DNA of 64,000 nt. Source: Pedobacter sp. R20-19. GTDB taxonomy: Bacteria > Bacteroidota > Bacteroidia > Sphingobacteriales > Sphingobacteriaceae. The translations under genes and the position numbers were made by a program. The notes beneath the pieces are model-generated. The model did not search any database and was not told where the DNA came from. It saw only the letters and a list, made by a program, of their open reading frames with translations. Shown piece by piece: positions 43,234-52,512 of this stretch (positions within the stretch are counted from its first letter, which is position 1; the number at the start of each line of letters is the position of its first letter). The stretch lies in assembly GCF_000708265.2 (NCBI RefSeq), contig NZ_JCKI01000004.1, positions 62,001 to 126,000 of the forward strand, read 5' to 3'.

Positions 43234-44094
43234 ATGATCAATTATAATCCGAAAGACTGGTTTACTTTTATATTTCACTTTCACAAGGGGGATACGCTTA
43301 TTAAACTTTGGCCATTGATGATTTGCGTTTCTGTGGTTTCTGCATTTATTGCTTTTCTCGAATTGAATGTTTTCAAACTATCTAAAAGTGATTATGTAAG
43401 CAATATTGGAATGATGCATAGCTTGCTCGGCTTCGTGATTTCCATGTTGTTGGTATTTCGAACCAATACTGCATATGATCGTTGGTGGGACGGGAGAAAA
43501 CTTCTCGGGGCACTAACTAATGTAAGCCGGAATTTTGCGATGAAAATTAAGGCACTAAAATTACCAGATGAACATTTACGTTTCTTTGAATATGGAATCC
43601 CGAAGTATGCCTTTGCAATGAAAGAACACCTTCGTGAAAAGAAATATTTTGGAAAAAATAGCTTTTTGATCGAGGTGAAAGATGGGCAACATATCCCAAA
43701 TCAAATTGCCAGCAGTTTAATTACCCGCCTTTATGATTTAGTGCGGGAGGGACTGATCTCCCAGGAACAATTAATTGTGCTAACCAATGATGTGAATCAG
43801 TTTACAGATATTTGTGGTGGTTGCGAAAGGATAAAAAACACGCCAATTCCTTTTTCATATAGCGCATTCATTAAAAAGTTTATCTTTATTTATGTGTTAA
43901 CTATTCCCATTGGTTGGGTATTTAGTTTAGGCTATTACCTAGTACTGATAGTTCCTTTTATCCTCTATGTATTAGCGAGTTTAGAGCTCATAGCTGAAGA
44001 AATAGAAGATCCATTTGGATTGGATGCAAACGACTTGCCCGTTGATACCATCTGCAACAATATTGAAAAACATGTGGAGGAAATTTTAAGTTAA
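43234..44094 (+). CDS. Bestrophin family (RFP-TM) anion channel
   Basis: A 286-residue membrane protein with four main helices: LWPLMICVSVVSAFIAFLEL (25-45), MMHSLLGFVISMLLVFRTNTAYDRWWDGRKLLG (60-95, the diagnostic bestrophin motif), IFIYVLTIPIGWVFSLGYYLVLIVPFILYVLASLELIAEEIEDPFG (215-260). The end matches prokaryotic bestrophins such as KpBest. Ion preference cannot be read here; bacterial forms may be cation-selective. The stop overlaps the next start (TAATG). Confidence 0.92.
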   Translation: MINYNPKDWFTFIFHFHKGDTLIKLWPLMICVSVVSAFIAFLELNVFKLSKSDYVSNIGMMHSLLGFVISMLLVFRTNTAYDRWWDGRKLLGALTNVSRNFAMKIKALKLPDEHLRFFEYGIPKYAFAMKEHLREKKYFGKNSFLIEVKDGQHIPNQIASSLITRLYDLVREGLISQEQLIVLTNDVNQFTDICGGCERIKNTPIPFSYSAFIKKFIFIYVLTIPIGWVFSLGYYLVLIVPFILYVLASLELIAEEIEDPFGLDANDLPVDTICNNIEKHVEEILS

Positions 44095-44996
44095 TGATTA
44101 AGATTGCCTACCACCAGATCTACGCACATCCATTACCTGAAGGACACCGTTTTCCAATGTTGAAATATGAGCTGATACCAGAACAGTTACTTCATGAAGG
44201 GATTATTACTTTAGATAATCTTTTCGAACCAGAGCCTGTTAGGGAGGATATTGTTTTAAGTACTCATCAACATGATTACTGGGTGCAACTTAGAGATCTT
44301 ACCCTTCCGGCAAAAGAACAAAGAAGGATTGGCTTTCCACTTAATGCCCAGTTATTAGAACGAGAATTAAGAATTACACAGGGCACTATTGATGGGGCAA
44401 AATTTGCGATAGAAGCTGGAGTAGCCTTTAATGTAGCAGGTGGCACACACCACTCTGGCAGTAATTGGGGTGAAGGATTTTGCCTATTAAATGATCAGGC
44501 TATAGCAGCTAATTACTTATTAAATAATAATTTAAGTAAAAGTATCTTAATTATAGATTTAGATGTACATCAGGGAAATGGAACGGCAGAAATTTTTAGA
44601 AATGAGCCAGGGGTTTTTACTTTTTCCATGCATGGTGATAAAAATTTTCCTTTTAGAAAGGAACTATCTGATTTGGATGTTCCACTGAATGATGGTGTGG
44701 AGGATGGGGAATATTTAGATTTATTAAATCATCATCTTCAAATAGCTTTCAAAAAATCAGATCCAGATTTCGTTTTTTATTTATCTGGAGTAGATGTGCT
44801 CTCAACCGATAAGTTAGGGAAAATTTCGCTGAGTAAGGCAGCCTGTAAAGAACGTGACCAAATGGTAATCCAGGCTTGTAAAGCAAAGAGCTTACCCTTG
44901 CAAATTAGTATGGGTGGGGGTTATTCTACCAATATCCGCGATATTGTTGATGCACACTGCAACACCTATAAAGTAGCATTCGATTTATATCATTAA
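44094..44996 (+). CDS. Histone-deacetylase-family (AcuC/HDAC-like) hydrolase
   Basis: A 300-residue zinc amidohydrolase of the arginase/deacetylase fold. The active site GGTHHSGSNWGEGFCLLND contains the paired catalytic His; DLDVHQGNGTAEIF supplies zinc ligands Asp and His; SGVDVLSTDKLGK is the family's third block (usually GxDxxxxDpLG). Substrates may be acetyl-lysine or small acetylamines. It is translationally coupled to the bestrophin gene. Confidence 0.9.
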   Translation: MIKIAYHQIYAHPLPEGHRFPMLKYELIPEQLLHEGIITLDNLFEPEPVREDIVLSTHQHDYWVQLRDLTLPAKEQRRIGFPLNAQLLERELRITQGTIDGAKFAIEAGVAFNVAGGTHHSGSNWGEGFCLLNDQAIAANYLLNNNLSKSILIIDLDVHQGNGTAEIFRNEPGVFTFSMHGDKNFPFRKELSDLDVPLNDGVEDGEYLDLLNHHLQIAFKKSDPDFVFYLSGVDVLSTDKLGKISLSKAACKERDQMVIQACKAKSLPLQISMGGGYSTNIRDIVDAHCNTYKVAFDLYH

Positions 44997-45083
44997 GTAA
45001 ATACATTTAGTTTTTGTAATCTTTAGAATATAATTCACCTAAGCATTGAGTTATAAGTCCCTGATGATTATCTTCGCCAAAAT

Positions 45084-45767
45084 ATGCTGGAGATCATTTA
45101 CGAAGACGATTATTTAATTGCGATTAACAAGCCACATGGTTTACTGGTACATCAATCATCAATTGCCAGAGATGCTACAGAATTTGCTTTACAGCTGCTT
45201 CGTGATCAGGTAGGCAAGCACGTTAGCCCGGTGCATCGGTTAGATCGGAAAACCAGTGGGATATTACTCTTCGCTTTCGACAAAGACACTGAAATTGCTA
45301 TGCATCAGCAATTTATGAATACACAGACTATTAAAAAATATCTGGCTATTTTGAGGGGCTTTACTCCAGATGCGATGGACATTGATTATCCCCTTGCAAA
45401 GGAAAATGGAACCATGCAAGAGGCTTATACGTCTTTTAAAACCTTGCAACATACTGAAATAGCTATTCCTTTCGGAAAACACTCTACTTCAAGGTATTCT
45501 TTAGTGGAAGCTACACCTAAAACCGGTAGGATGCATCAATTAAGGAGGCACTTCAGTCATATTTTACACCCTATTATTGGTGATCGCACGCATGGATGCA
45601 ATAAGCAAAACAAATTCTTTTTAGAGCAGTGGAATATGTCTACCATGCTTCTTCACGCTTCAGAATTAAGTTTCACTCATCCGGTAACTGCTGCACCAGT
45701 TCACCTACAAGCAAACCTTCATGATGAATTCAAACGAGTAATGAACTTTATGAATATTAAAATTTAA
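45084..45767 (+). CDS. truC: tRNA pseudouridine synthase, RluA family (TruC-like)
   Basis: A 227-residue single-domain enzyme without an S4 domain, like E. coli TruC (tRNA U65). MLEIIYEDDYLIAINKPHGLLVHQS, the catalytic Asp in HRLDRKTSGILLF and TGRMHQLRRHFSHILHPIIGDRTHG are conserved. The tRNA position is inferred from close overall likeness; an rRNA target is possible. It follows the HDAC-like gene with an 87-bp gap. Confidence 0.9.
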   Translation: MLEIIYEDDYLIAINKPHGLLVHQSSIARDATEFALQLLRDQVGKHVSPVHRLDRKTSGILLFAFDKDTEIAMHQQFMNTQTIKKYLAILRGFTPDAMDIDYPLAKENGTMQEAYTSFKTLQHTEIAIPFGKHSTSRYSLVEATPKTGRMHQLRRHFSHILHPIIGDRTHGCNKQNKFFLEQWNMSTMLLHASELSFTHPVTAAPVHLQANLHDEFKRVMNFMNIKI

Positions 45768-45806
45768 CACAATTTTTGCTTGAAAAATCTGTTTATTAAA
45801 ACATCT

Positions 45807-46541
45807 ATGATTAAATACCTACGTTTCACCATTCCAGTTCTGGCACTTTTTGCCTCAAGTTGTTCTTCTGTGTATATGCCGAATGTACCAAATACGCCAA
45901 TGTTGAGTAAGCAGGGTGAATTTAGCGGTGGCGGACATATCTCTTTAAAAGGAAATGCCAGTATCAATGGTGCTTATGCTGTGTCAAATCATATTGGTGT
46001 ACTTTTTAGCGGCTCAACAATGAATAGTGATCGCCGAAGTAAAGATTTTGGCCATAAATTAATTGAAATTGGTGGTGGTTATTATGATACTTTTGGGCCA
46101 GACAATAACAGGATCATTGAAATTTACGGTGGTGTAGGAAAGGGCTGGAGTGACATTACCTATCGGGATTATAAAAATGATGAACTCATCAGCAGTCAGC
46201 TTCAGGAAGTAGATTATAGAAAATCTTTCTTACAGGTAAATTATAGCTCCAAGAAGAAAAACAATCTTCGTTTATTCGGAACAGACTTTCCAATTAATTA
46301 TGGTACAGCGTTGCGAATTAGTCATGTAAAAATGGATCGCTTTTTTCTGAATGGCGTAGTACAGCCCAAAGAAGATAATATTTTCTTTGAGCCGATTTTT
46401 TTCACCAGAATGGCTTTGAGTAAAATTATACAGCTTCAATACACCACCAGTAGTAATATTGGCTTAAAGAATAGAAAATACATGTCTGCCGGAAACTCTA
46501 TTTTCACTATTGGTGTAGTTGTTAACGTTGGTGGAAAATAA
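45807..46541 (+). CDS. Lipoprotein with outer-membrane-barrel-like body
   Basis: A 244-residue lipoprotein (lipobox FASSC, Cys19). The body alternates polar and nonpolar residues in about ten strands (GGGHISLKGNASINGAYAV, HIGVLFSGSTMN, RIIEIYGGVGKGWSDITY, IFTIGVVVNVGGK), like a small outer-membrane barrel. I recognise no named family. The ATG at 45807 is used; a TTG at 45780 is in frame but gives a poorer signal peptide. Confidence 0.78.
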   Translation: MIKYLRFTIPVLALFASSCSSVYMPNVPNTPMLSKQGEFSGGGHISLKGNASINGAYAVSNHIGVLFSGSTMNSDRRSKDFGHKLIEIGGGYYDTFGPDNNRIIEIYGGVGKGWSDITYRDYKNDELISSQLQEVDYRKSFLQVNYSSKKKNNLRLFGTDFPINYGTALRISHVKMDRFFLNGVVQPKEDNIFFEPIFFTRMALSKIIQLQYTTSSNIGLKNRKYMSAGNSIFTIGVVVNVGGK

Positions 46542-46561
46542 TTCAGCTCGCATCTAAATAA

Positions 46562-47935
46562 TTATAATCGATTTTCCACATTCATACTCAAAGCTTTTGT
46601 TTTGTTCTGAAATCTCAAAAACAATAGGATAGAAGCCGTTAATAAACCCAATGTTAATCCATACCAGATGCCATTAACCCCCAGGCCAAAGTGAAAACAT
46701 AGCAAATAACCAACGGGAATGCCCACTACCCAATAAGCTAAGAAGGTAATAAACGTTGGCATGTTCACATCACCTATTCCACGGAGTACACCTAAACCAA
46801 CTACCTGAGTACCATCAAACAGCTGAAAAAAGCCGGCAATGATCAGCAGTTGCGATGCGATGGCCACTACTTTTAAATCACCTGTATAAATAAAAGGCAT
46901 CAGGTTATTAGCTAACATAAAGATGATCGCTGTACACGACATGAAAAGTAAAATAACATGATAACTGGCTATTGCCGATTTGCGAAGGTCATTAAAATTA
47001 TTTTTACCAAAATTATTTCCGGTTTTAATGGTGGCTGCTGAAGCCACACCACTGGCCATCATATAAGTCATTGCGGCCAGGCCAATTGCAATCTGATGTG
47101 CAGCCTGCTCAACGGCGCCAATAGTACCTATTAGGATAGCTGCGCCACTAAATGCACTGATTTCGAAGGAATACTGCATCGCCACTGGTGCACCAATTTT
47201 AATAATTTTTCCTGCTCTGATTTTATCAATGAGTGTAGCTTTAAAACTAACCAGGTATTTCTTAAAATGCTTTGAGCGCAAAACATAAATTGCCATTACT
47301 ATGGCCATTAAACTTCTATCAATCAAGGTACTTAAGCCTACACCACTTACGCCCATAGGCTTAATTCCAAACATGCCTTTTACAAAAATAATTCCAAGGG
47401 TGATATTCAGCAGGTTACCCCAAATGGACACAAACATTGCCTGTTTGGTAAACCCCAAACCTTCTGCAAATTGCTTAAACGTTTGAAAAACCAATAATGG
47501 AATGATAGATGCTGAAAGTAAGCCTAAATAAGGTTTAGCATAGGCTACAACTTCAGGTGTTTGGTCTAAGTGATCAATTATTAACAATACGCCAAAATGT
47601 ACCAGACAATACAAGCAAATTCCAATGAGGATATTAATAATTAAACTATTGGATAAAAGCTTACCACACTCTTCATGATTTTGCCGACCATTTTCCTGTG
47701 CAATTAAAGGCGTTAAACCGTAAGAAATGCCCAATCCAATCACCATGATCAATATAAAAATACTGTTCACCAATGATACGGATGCTAACTGAGTGGTATC
47801 TGTAAAGTGCCCCACAATCACACTATCTGCCATATGAACAAGAGTATGACCCACCTGAGAACCTACAATAGGTAAAGCTAAAATTAGATTTTCTTTATAG
47901 TATTGTTTGTATTTTAAGTAGATTTTAGAAAACAT
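46562..47935 (-). CDS. MATE family efflux transporter
   Basis: A 457-residue, 12-helix multidrug exporter. Two homologous halves: LALPIVGSQVGHTLVHMADSVIVGHF in the first and IGAPVAMQYSFEISAFSGAAILIGTIGAVEQAAHQIA in the second, both with MATE signatures. It probably exports cationic drugs using Na+ or H+. The ATG at 47935 is used, not the TTG at 47944. It converges on the barrel-lipoprotein gene without an obvious terminator. Confidence 0.93.
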   Translation of the reverse strand: MFSKIYLKYKQYYKENLILALPIVGSQVGHTLVHMADSVIVGHFTDTTQLASVSLVNSIFILIMVIGLGISYGLTPLIAQENGRQNHEECGKLLSNSLIINILIGICLYCLVHFGVLLIIDHLDQTPEVVAYAKPYLGLLSASIIPLLVFQTFKQFAEGLGFTKQAMFVSIWGNLLNITLGIIFVKGMFGIKPMGVSGVGLSTLIDRSLMAIVMAIYVLRSKHFKKYLVSFKATLIDKIRAGKIIKIGAPVAMQYSFEISAFSGAAILIGTIGAVEQAAHQIAIGLAAMTYMMASGVASAATIKTGNNFGKNNFNDLRKSAIASYHVILLFMSCTAIIFMLANNLMPFIYTGDLKVVAIASQLLIIAGFFQLFDGTQVVGLGVLRGIGDVNMPTFITFLAYWVVGIPVGYLLCFHFGLGVNGIWYGLTLGLLTASILLFLRFQNKTKALSMNVENRL

Positions 47936-48002
47936 AGTCCGCAAAGGTCGGGTTTTTAAATTTCAATCAAAGCAGCGAAAATAAATTTTAATTTAGAGAA
48001 TT

Positions 48003-48182
48003 CGTCATTGCGAACTGAAGAGTAGGGTTTAGTAGTGAAGCAATTTCTCTGGTAAAATAGATATTGAGCTCTCACCAGGGAGGCTTCATCAGCAGAAAGA
48101 GCCACCTAATAATAACGTTAGAAGAATCGTCATTGCGCACTGAAGTGTAGGATTTAGTGATGGAGTGAAGCAATCTCTATAG
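48003..48182. repeat. Two copies of a CGTCATTGCG...GAAGCAAT intergenic repeat
   Basis: Copy one (48003-48052) and copy two (48128-48182) start CGTCATTGCG and end GTGAAGCAAT, 125 bp apart, with the ATTGC and GCAAT ends able to pair. Related pieces occur at 61712 and 62224. This is a dispersed Bacteroidota-type repeat. The 434-bp gap between the MATE and AlbA_2 genes holds nothing else but the next feature. Confidence 0.65.
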
Positions 48183-48256
48183 CAAAAAAGATAGCTTGCA
48201 CTATACATGTAAAAAGTCTATTCGAAATGAAAATTTAACATTCCTGTATGAGACTG

Positions 48257-48295
48257 ACGAAGTTTCCCGGCCCCGCAATCTCGTCGAAACTTCGT
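48257..48295. repeat. Inverted repeat around GAAGTTTC
   Basis: ACGAAGTTTC (48257-48266) pairs exactly with GAAACTTCGT (48286-48295), with more ACTT/GCGAAGT pieces following to 48320. It looks like a second dispersed palindromic element. Confidence 0.5.
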
Positions 48296-48369
48296 AAGTT
48301 AATAGCTCAACTTGCGAAGTCTCCAAGGCTATAAGCGCAGCAGAACTCCAACATTTTCAATGCCCGGAA

Positions 48370-49005
48370 CTAGATTGATTTTACAGCAGTAAAATACTCT
48401 TCCTTTTCAGTAGTGTGAATTTTAATCACATTAGTAATAATCAGATCTACAAGAATCTTCTGTGCTTTACGGTAAGAGCAGCGCAGCAATTTACTAAATT
48501 CTTTAAGGGTGATTCTTTCTTTGTTATCCAGATATTCAAGAAGTTTCTTTTCATTGTCTGAATAGGAGATGAGCACCCCTTGATCCTTGTGATCATTTTT
48601 TAAAACTTCCACAATGATTTTGCTGGCGAGTACACTTTTGTCATCAATCCTAATATAAGCCCACCATTTCTTCTGGTCATCAAGGGCATAATGAGGCTTG
48701 GTATCGCTCTCTGGAATATTGACTACCAGTACCAGTTTATCATCAACATAAATTTCTTCAAAAGAGGGCTCAATAGCTGGCTTACAAAACTGATGAGCTG
48801 CTGTTAGAATCATGTACTTCTCTTCCTCCTCAGATTTTACACCTTTGATAGTTCCATCATCGGCCACACCAATTAATAGCTTGCCACCTTTATTATTGGT
48901 AAAGGCAACGAGGCTCTTAGCAATTTTTTCTGTGTTGGTAATGGTTTTTTTGAAATCAAGCTGAACGCCCTCACCTTTCAAAATTAAACTTTTAATACTC
49001 GGCAT
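48370..49005 (-). CDS. AlbA_2 (Schlafen-type) domain protein with winged helix
   Basis: A 211-residue protein. Residues 1-125 are the AlbA_2/Schlafen fold: EGVQLDFKKTITNTEKIAKSLVAFTNNKGGKLLIGVADDGTIKGV, with the usual E/DFK and NNxGG motifs. Residues about 145-205 look like a winged helix (EKKLLEYLDNKERITLKEFSKLLRCSYRKAQKILVDLI). It may bind nucleic acid; regulators, nucleases and phage-defence proteins share this domain. It lies 8 bp after the thioesterase-like gene. Confidence 0.85.
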   Translation of the reverse strand: MPSIKSLILKGEGVQLDFKKTITNTEKIAKSLVAFTNNKGGKLLIGVADDGTIKGVKSEEEEKYMILTAAHQFCKPAIEPSFEEIYVDDKLVLVVNIPESDTKPHYALDDQKKWWAYIRIDDKSVLASKIIVEVLKNDHKDQGVLISYSDNEKKLLEYLDNKERITLKEFSKLLRCSYRKAQKILVDLIITNVIKIHTTEKEEYFTAVKSI

Positions 49006-49013
49006 ATCATCTA

Positions 49014-49499
49014 TTAATAAGCAACAGTAGGCACTTCGCCCTGATGCAGGTTACGAATATAAATTTCATTCATTACGGTAGCACAAAGTTCACCCTTTTT
49101 ATTGGTGATTTCCATAGGGTAAGCCTTCACAAATTTGCCAACTGTTTTTAAAGCCTCCTCAGCTTCGGCAACCATTTCATTGGTAAGTTTTATCTTAAAG
49201 TAAAGGTGAGCGTGGCCTGGTTTTAAATATTGTATGGATGCACTTTTTAACCAAACCCTGATTTTAAATCCCTTACGTTGCATCAGCTGATCAAATAATA
49301 AGGCATAAAAAGGGTCTGTAGCAGCATAGATGGTTCCTCCGAAAATAGATCCATTATAGTTTTTGTTCAAAAAACTTTTACTTATCTTGACACTACAACT
49401 TTTAAAATCATCATCAAATTTCTGAACCCAAATGCGCTGAAAAAACAATGGGGGATAGAAGCGCATTACCCATTTTAGGGTGTTTTGAGAAATTATCAT
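49014..49499 (-). CDS. DUF4442 hotdog-fold thioesterase-like protein
   Basis: A 161-residue hotdog-fold protein: NGSIFGGTIYAATDPFYALLFDQLM and SASIQYLKPGHAHLYFKIKLT match the DUF4442 (PaaI/YiiD-C-like) group of acyl-CoA thioesterases. The active-site Asp in the TDPFYA helix is present. Substrate chain length is unknown. It begins the two-gene row with the AlbA_2 gene. Confidence 0.8.
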   Translation of the reverse strand: MIISQNTLKWVMRFYPPLFFQRIWVQKFDDDFKSCSVKISKSFLNKNYNGSIFGGTIYAATDPFYALLFDQLMQRKGFKIRVWLKSASIQYLKPGHAHLYFKIKLTNEMVAEAEEALKTVGKFVKAYPMEITNKKGELCATVMNEIYIRNLHQGEVPTVAY

Positions 49500-49924
49500 A
49501 CATCACTAATATCAGAAACATCTGCCACTTTTGAAAGTTTTAAGATGATGTTTTGGTCATATTTTAATGATATCATTTTATTGAACAGCAAGTAAGATCA
49601 CATTAAACTAAAGTAAGCATGTGATTGAAAATAAACATTGAAAGAAACCTGTCTAAAACACAGCATTTTATCAGATTTGTATTATTATAAAAAAGATTTT
49701 ATTGCCTGAAAGATAATTTTTAGAGTAACAATTTTGTTTAAAATGCGCTATTGATCAAAAAAATTTAACGATAGTGTATGTTTTACACTTGAAAATATGC
49801 ATTTTATTAATATTTAAATATCTTAAAAACAAATACTTACAAAACATCAATCACCTTTTGAATCAAAAAAATAAAACCAAATGGTAACATAGTTGTTAGA
49901 GATTACAGATAACAATAAAAAACT
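49500..49924. other. 425-bp intergenic region with the repeated 19-mer
   Basis: No gene is visible. The 19-bp string at 49770-49788 equals that at 11367-11385 and extends here to the near-palindrome AGTGT...ACACT. The remainder is AT-rich upstream sequence of two divergent genes. Confidence 0.5.
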
Positions 49925-50137
49925 ATGAAAAAAATAATCTTAAGTCTTGCTTTTGCTGGTACGATCATGATTGCCACTTCAGCATGCAATTCATCTAAAA
50001 ATATGGCTGGTTCTTCAGACAGTACTAAGATGGATTCGACCACAACTACTCCAATGGATACAACAAAAACAACCACTCCAATGGATACTTCTAAAACAAC
50101 ACCACCGGATACAACGACAAAAACACCTCCAATGTAG
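49925..50137 (+). CDS. Small Thr/Pro-rich lipoprotein
   Basis: A 70-residue lipoprotein: signal peptide with lipobox TSAC (Cys21), then a low-complexity tail with near-repeats TTPMDTTKTT and TTPMDTSKTT. No globular domain is possible at this size; it may be a surface-exposed tether. A clean terminator follows 8 bp past the stop. Confidence 0.75.
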   Translation: MKKIILSLAFAGTIMIATSACNSSKNMAGSSDSTKMDSTTTTPMDTTKTTTPMDTSKTTPPDTTTKTPPM

Positions 50138-50144
50138 GAGATAT

Positions 50145-50171
50145 AAAAGCCATCCCAAACGGATGGCTTTT
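50145..50171 (+). terminator. Terminator of the small lipoprotein gene
   Basis: AAAAGCCATCC and GGATGGCTTTT arms (11 bp) with a 5-nt loop, then TATTTTTAAT. Confidence 0.88.
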
Positions 50172-50237
50172 ATTTTTAATATCTATTTTTTTTATTTGGG
50201 CGAATTTGTACTTTCAGCAATTAAACCAAATAGCTGA

Positions 50238-51470
50238 ATGGATTCCCAAATCAAATCAAACAACCGAAACGTTATCTTCCTGGTTATAGTAGCCGCCCTA
50301 GGTTACTTTGTAGATATCTATGATCTCGTATTATTTTCAGTAGTCAGACTAAAAAGCTTTTCAGATATTGGTGTTTCACCAGAACATATGCGGACCGATG
50401 GCGAGTATGTAATTAATATGCAGATGTTTGGTTTGCTTCTTGGTGGATTGTTGTGGGGGATTATTGGAGATAAATTTGGCCGGATTAAGGTTTTGTTCGG
50501 TTCCATCTTAATGTATTCTCTAGCCAACATTGCAAACGGTTTTGCTACTGATGTGCATACCTATGCCATGATTAGATTTGTTGCCGGTATTGGTTTAGCA
50601 GGTGAACTGGGCGCAGGGATTACCTTGGTTACCGAAACCATGGATAAAGAAAAGCGTGGGTATGGAACCATGGTAGTTGCCGGAATCGGACTATTAGGTG
50701 CTGCTGCCGCTGCTACCATTGGTAAGCACTTTACCTGGCAAACTTCTTATTTTGTGGGTGGCGGTATGGGATTATTGCTGTTGCTTCTGCGTGTTGGAAC
50801 ATTTGAATCAGGCATGTTTAAGCATGCTGAACAATCTACAAATGTTTCAAAAGGAAATTTTTTCATGTTATTTTCAGATCGGAAAAGGTTCCTGAAATAC
50901 CTTGCCTGTATTTGTTTAGGTTTACCACTGTGGTTTATTGTCGGCATTCTGGTTACGCAATCGCCAGAAATCGGAAAAGCATTAGGTGCTAAAGAAGTAT
51001 TGAATGCCGGCACAGGTATTATGTATACTTATTTTGGAATTGCAATAGGCGATGTAGTTTGTGGGTTTCTGGCACAGATTCTCAGGTCTCGCAAAAAAAC
51101 AGTATTAATCTTTCAAAGCTTATCTGTCGTTGCTGTTATTTTCTACCTCACGAGTAATAACCTAACTGAAAGCAGTTTCATTCTAATTTGTTTGGTTATG
51201 GGTTTTGCAGTTGGCTACTGGGCTACATTTGTAACCATTGCCGCTGAGCAGTTTGGCACCAATATCCGCTCTACCGTAACTACAACTGCCCCTAATTTTG
51301 TTCGTGGTGCTTTGATACCCATTACATTGATGTTTGAATTCTTTGTTCATCAATACAATATTGTTACCGCAGGATTTATTGTGATGGGAATTGTTACCAT
51401 TGTAGCGATGATTTCGGTAGTATCACTTAAAGAAAGTTTTAACAAAGATTTGAATTACTTAGAGGAATAG
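50238..51470 (+). CDS. MFS transporter, metabolite:H+ symporter type
   Basis: A 410-residue transporter with 12 predicted helices. VAALGYFVDIYDLVLFSVVR is the family's first helix with its charged DxYD; the loop 2-3 motif A is GGLLWGIIGDKFGRIKVLFGS; helix 4-5 has RFVAGIGLAGELGAGITLVTE with Arg and Glu. The closest kinds transport organic acids or aromatic acids. Substrate unknown. Confidence 0.9.
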   Translation: MDSQIKSNNRNVIFLVIVAALGYFVDIYDLVLFSVVRLKSFSDIGVSPEHMRTDGEYVINMQMFGLLLGGLLWGIIGDKFGRIKVLFGSILMYSLANIANGFATDVHTYAMIRFVAGIGLAGELGAGITLVTETMDKEKRGYGTMVVAGIGLLGAAAAATIGKHFTWQTSYFVGGGMGLLLLLLRVGTFESGMFKHAEQSTNVSKGNFFMLFSDRKRFLKYLACICLGLPLWFIVGILVTQSPEIGKALGAKEVLNAGTGIMYTYFGIAIGDVVCGFLAQILRSRKKTVLIFQSLSVVAVIFYLTSNNLTESSFILICLVMGFAVGYWATFVTIAAEQFGTNIRSTVTTTAPNFVRGALIPITLMFEFFVHQYNIVTAGFIVMGIVTIVAMISVVSLKESFNKDLNYLEE

Positions 51471-51587
51471 AAATCCCTTGCAAAGTAAAAAGTACCTTAA
51501 AAATATTTATGTAATTGTATCATAGTCCATCTATGTCAATAAAATGTACTATCTAAAGATAAATCAGCATCAGAGCCTGAATAGCTT

Positions 51588-51595
51588 TAAATTTG
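51588..51595 (+). promoter_or_regulatory. Candidate -7 box of hemF
   Basis: TAAATTTG matches TAnnTTTG, 14 bp before the ATG at 51610. It argues against the ATG at 51544 as the start. Confidence 0.45.
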
Positions 51596-51609
51596 CATTA
51601 AAGGTAAAT

Positions 51610-52512
51610 ATGATCATGATGTTTAAAGAAGAGGTTGCAGCGCGTTACAGGCAGATTCAGGATGAAATTTGCAAGGGATTAGAGATTGCCGATGGCAAGG
51701 GAAAGTTTGAAGAGGAATTGTGGGAGAGAAATGGTGGGGGAGGCGGTCGCACCCGAATTATGCAAAATGGCTCCATCATTGAGAAAGGTGGTGTAAATTT
51801 TTCGGCGGTTCATGGAAAATTACCTGAGCCCATAAAAAAGGCTTTTAAAGTAACGGAAGATGATTTTTTTGCCACCGGAGTTTCCATTGTAATTCACCCT
51901 AATCATCCGCTGGTTCCAATTATTCATATGAATATCCGTTATTTTGAACTGAATGAAGAAACACGTTGGTTTGGCGGTGGAATAGATTTAACACCTCATT
52001 ACGTATTTGAAAATGATGCGAGGTTTTTCCATCATAAATTGAAAAATGCATGTGATGAATTTAACCCTGAATTTTATCCTAAATTTAAAGAACAGGCAGA
52101 CAATTACTTTTTTATCAAGCATCGGGAAGAAACACGAGGCATTGGTGGCATTTTTTACGATAGACTGAAACCAGATAATACCAATTTATCATGGGAAGGA
52201 ATTTTAGATTTTTCTGCCAATATTGGTGAGACTTTTCTGCCCATCTATACCGAATTACTGGAACGAAACCGCGATAAAGAATTTACTGATATTCAAAAAG
52301 AATGGCAGTATCAACGCAGAAGCAGATATGTAGAATTTAACCTGGTATATGATTCAGGAACTAAATTTGGTTTAGAAACCAATGGCAGAATTGAGTCTAT
52401 ATTAATGAGTTTACCTCCACAAGCAAATTGGGGATACAATGTTCAACCAGAAATTGGCTCTGAAGAGTATCAAACATTACAGCTGCTAAAAAAGGGAATC
52501 AACTGGATTTAA
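51610..52512 (+). CDS. hemF: Oxygen-dependent coproporphyrinogen III oxidase
   Basis: A 300-residue cytosolic enzyme converting coproporphyrinogen III to protoporphyrinogen IX with O2. GGGGRTRIMQNGSIIEKGGVNFSAVHG, HPNHPLVPIIHMNIRYFE, RWFGGGIDLTPHYVFENDARFFHHKLK and RRSRYVEFNLVYDSGTKFGLETNGRIESILMSLPP are diagnostic. The 300-residue length equals that of E. coli HemF, favouring a start at 51610 (51616 and 51619 are alternatives). Its end overlaps the end of the endonuclease V gene on the other strand by 4 bp. Confidence 0.95.
   Translation: MIMMFKEEVAARYRQIQDEICKGLEIADGKGKFEEELWERNGGGGGRTRIMQNGSIIEKGGVNFSAVHGKLPEPIKKAFKVTEDDFFATGVSIVIHPNHPLVPIIHMNIRYFELNEETRWFGGGIDLTPHYVFENDARFFHHKLKNACDEFNPEFYPKFKEQADNYFFIKHREETRGIGGIFYDRLKPDNTNLSWEGILDFSANIGETFLPIYTELLERNRDKEFTDIQKEWQYQRRSRYVEFNLVYDSGTKFGLETNGRIESILMSLPPQANWGYNVQPEIGSEEYQTLQLLKKGINWI

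Noticed and set aside
51544..51609. Earlier ATG for hemF
   Set aside because: It would add 22 residues beyond the normal HemF length, and a TAAATTTG -7 box lies inside this stretch.
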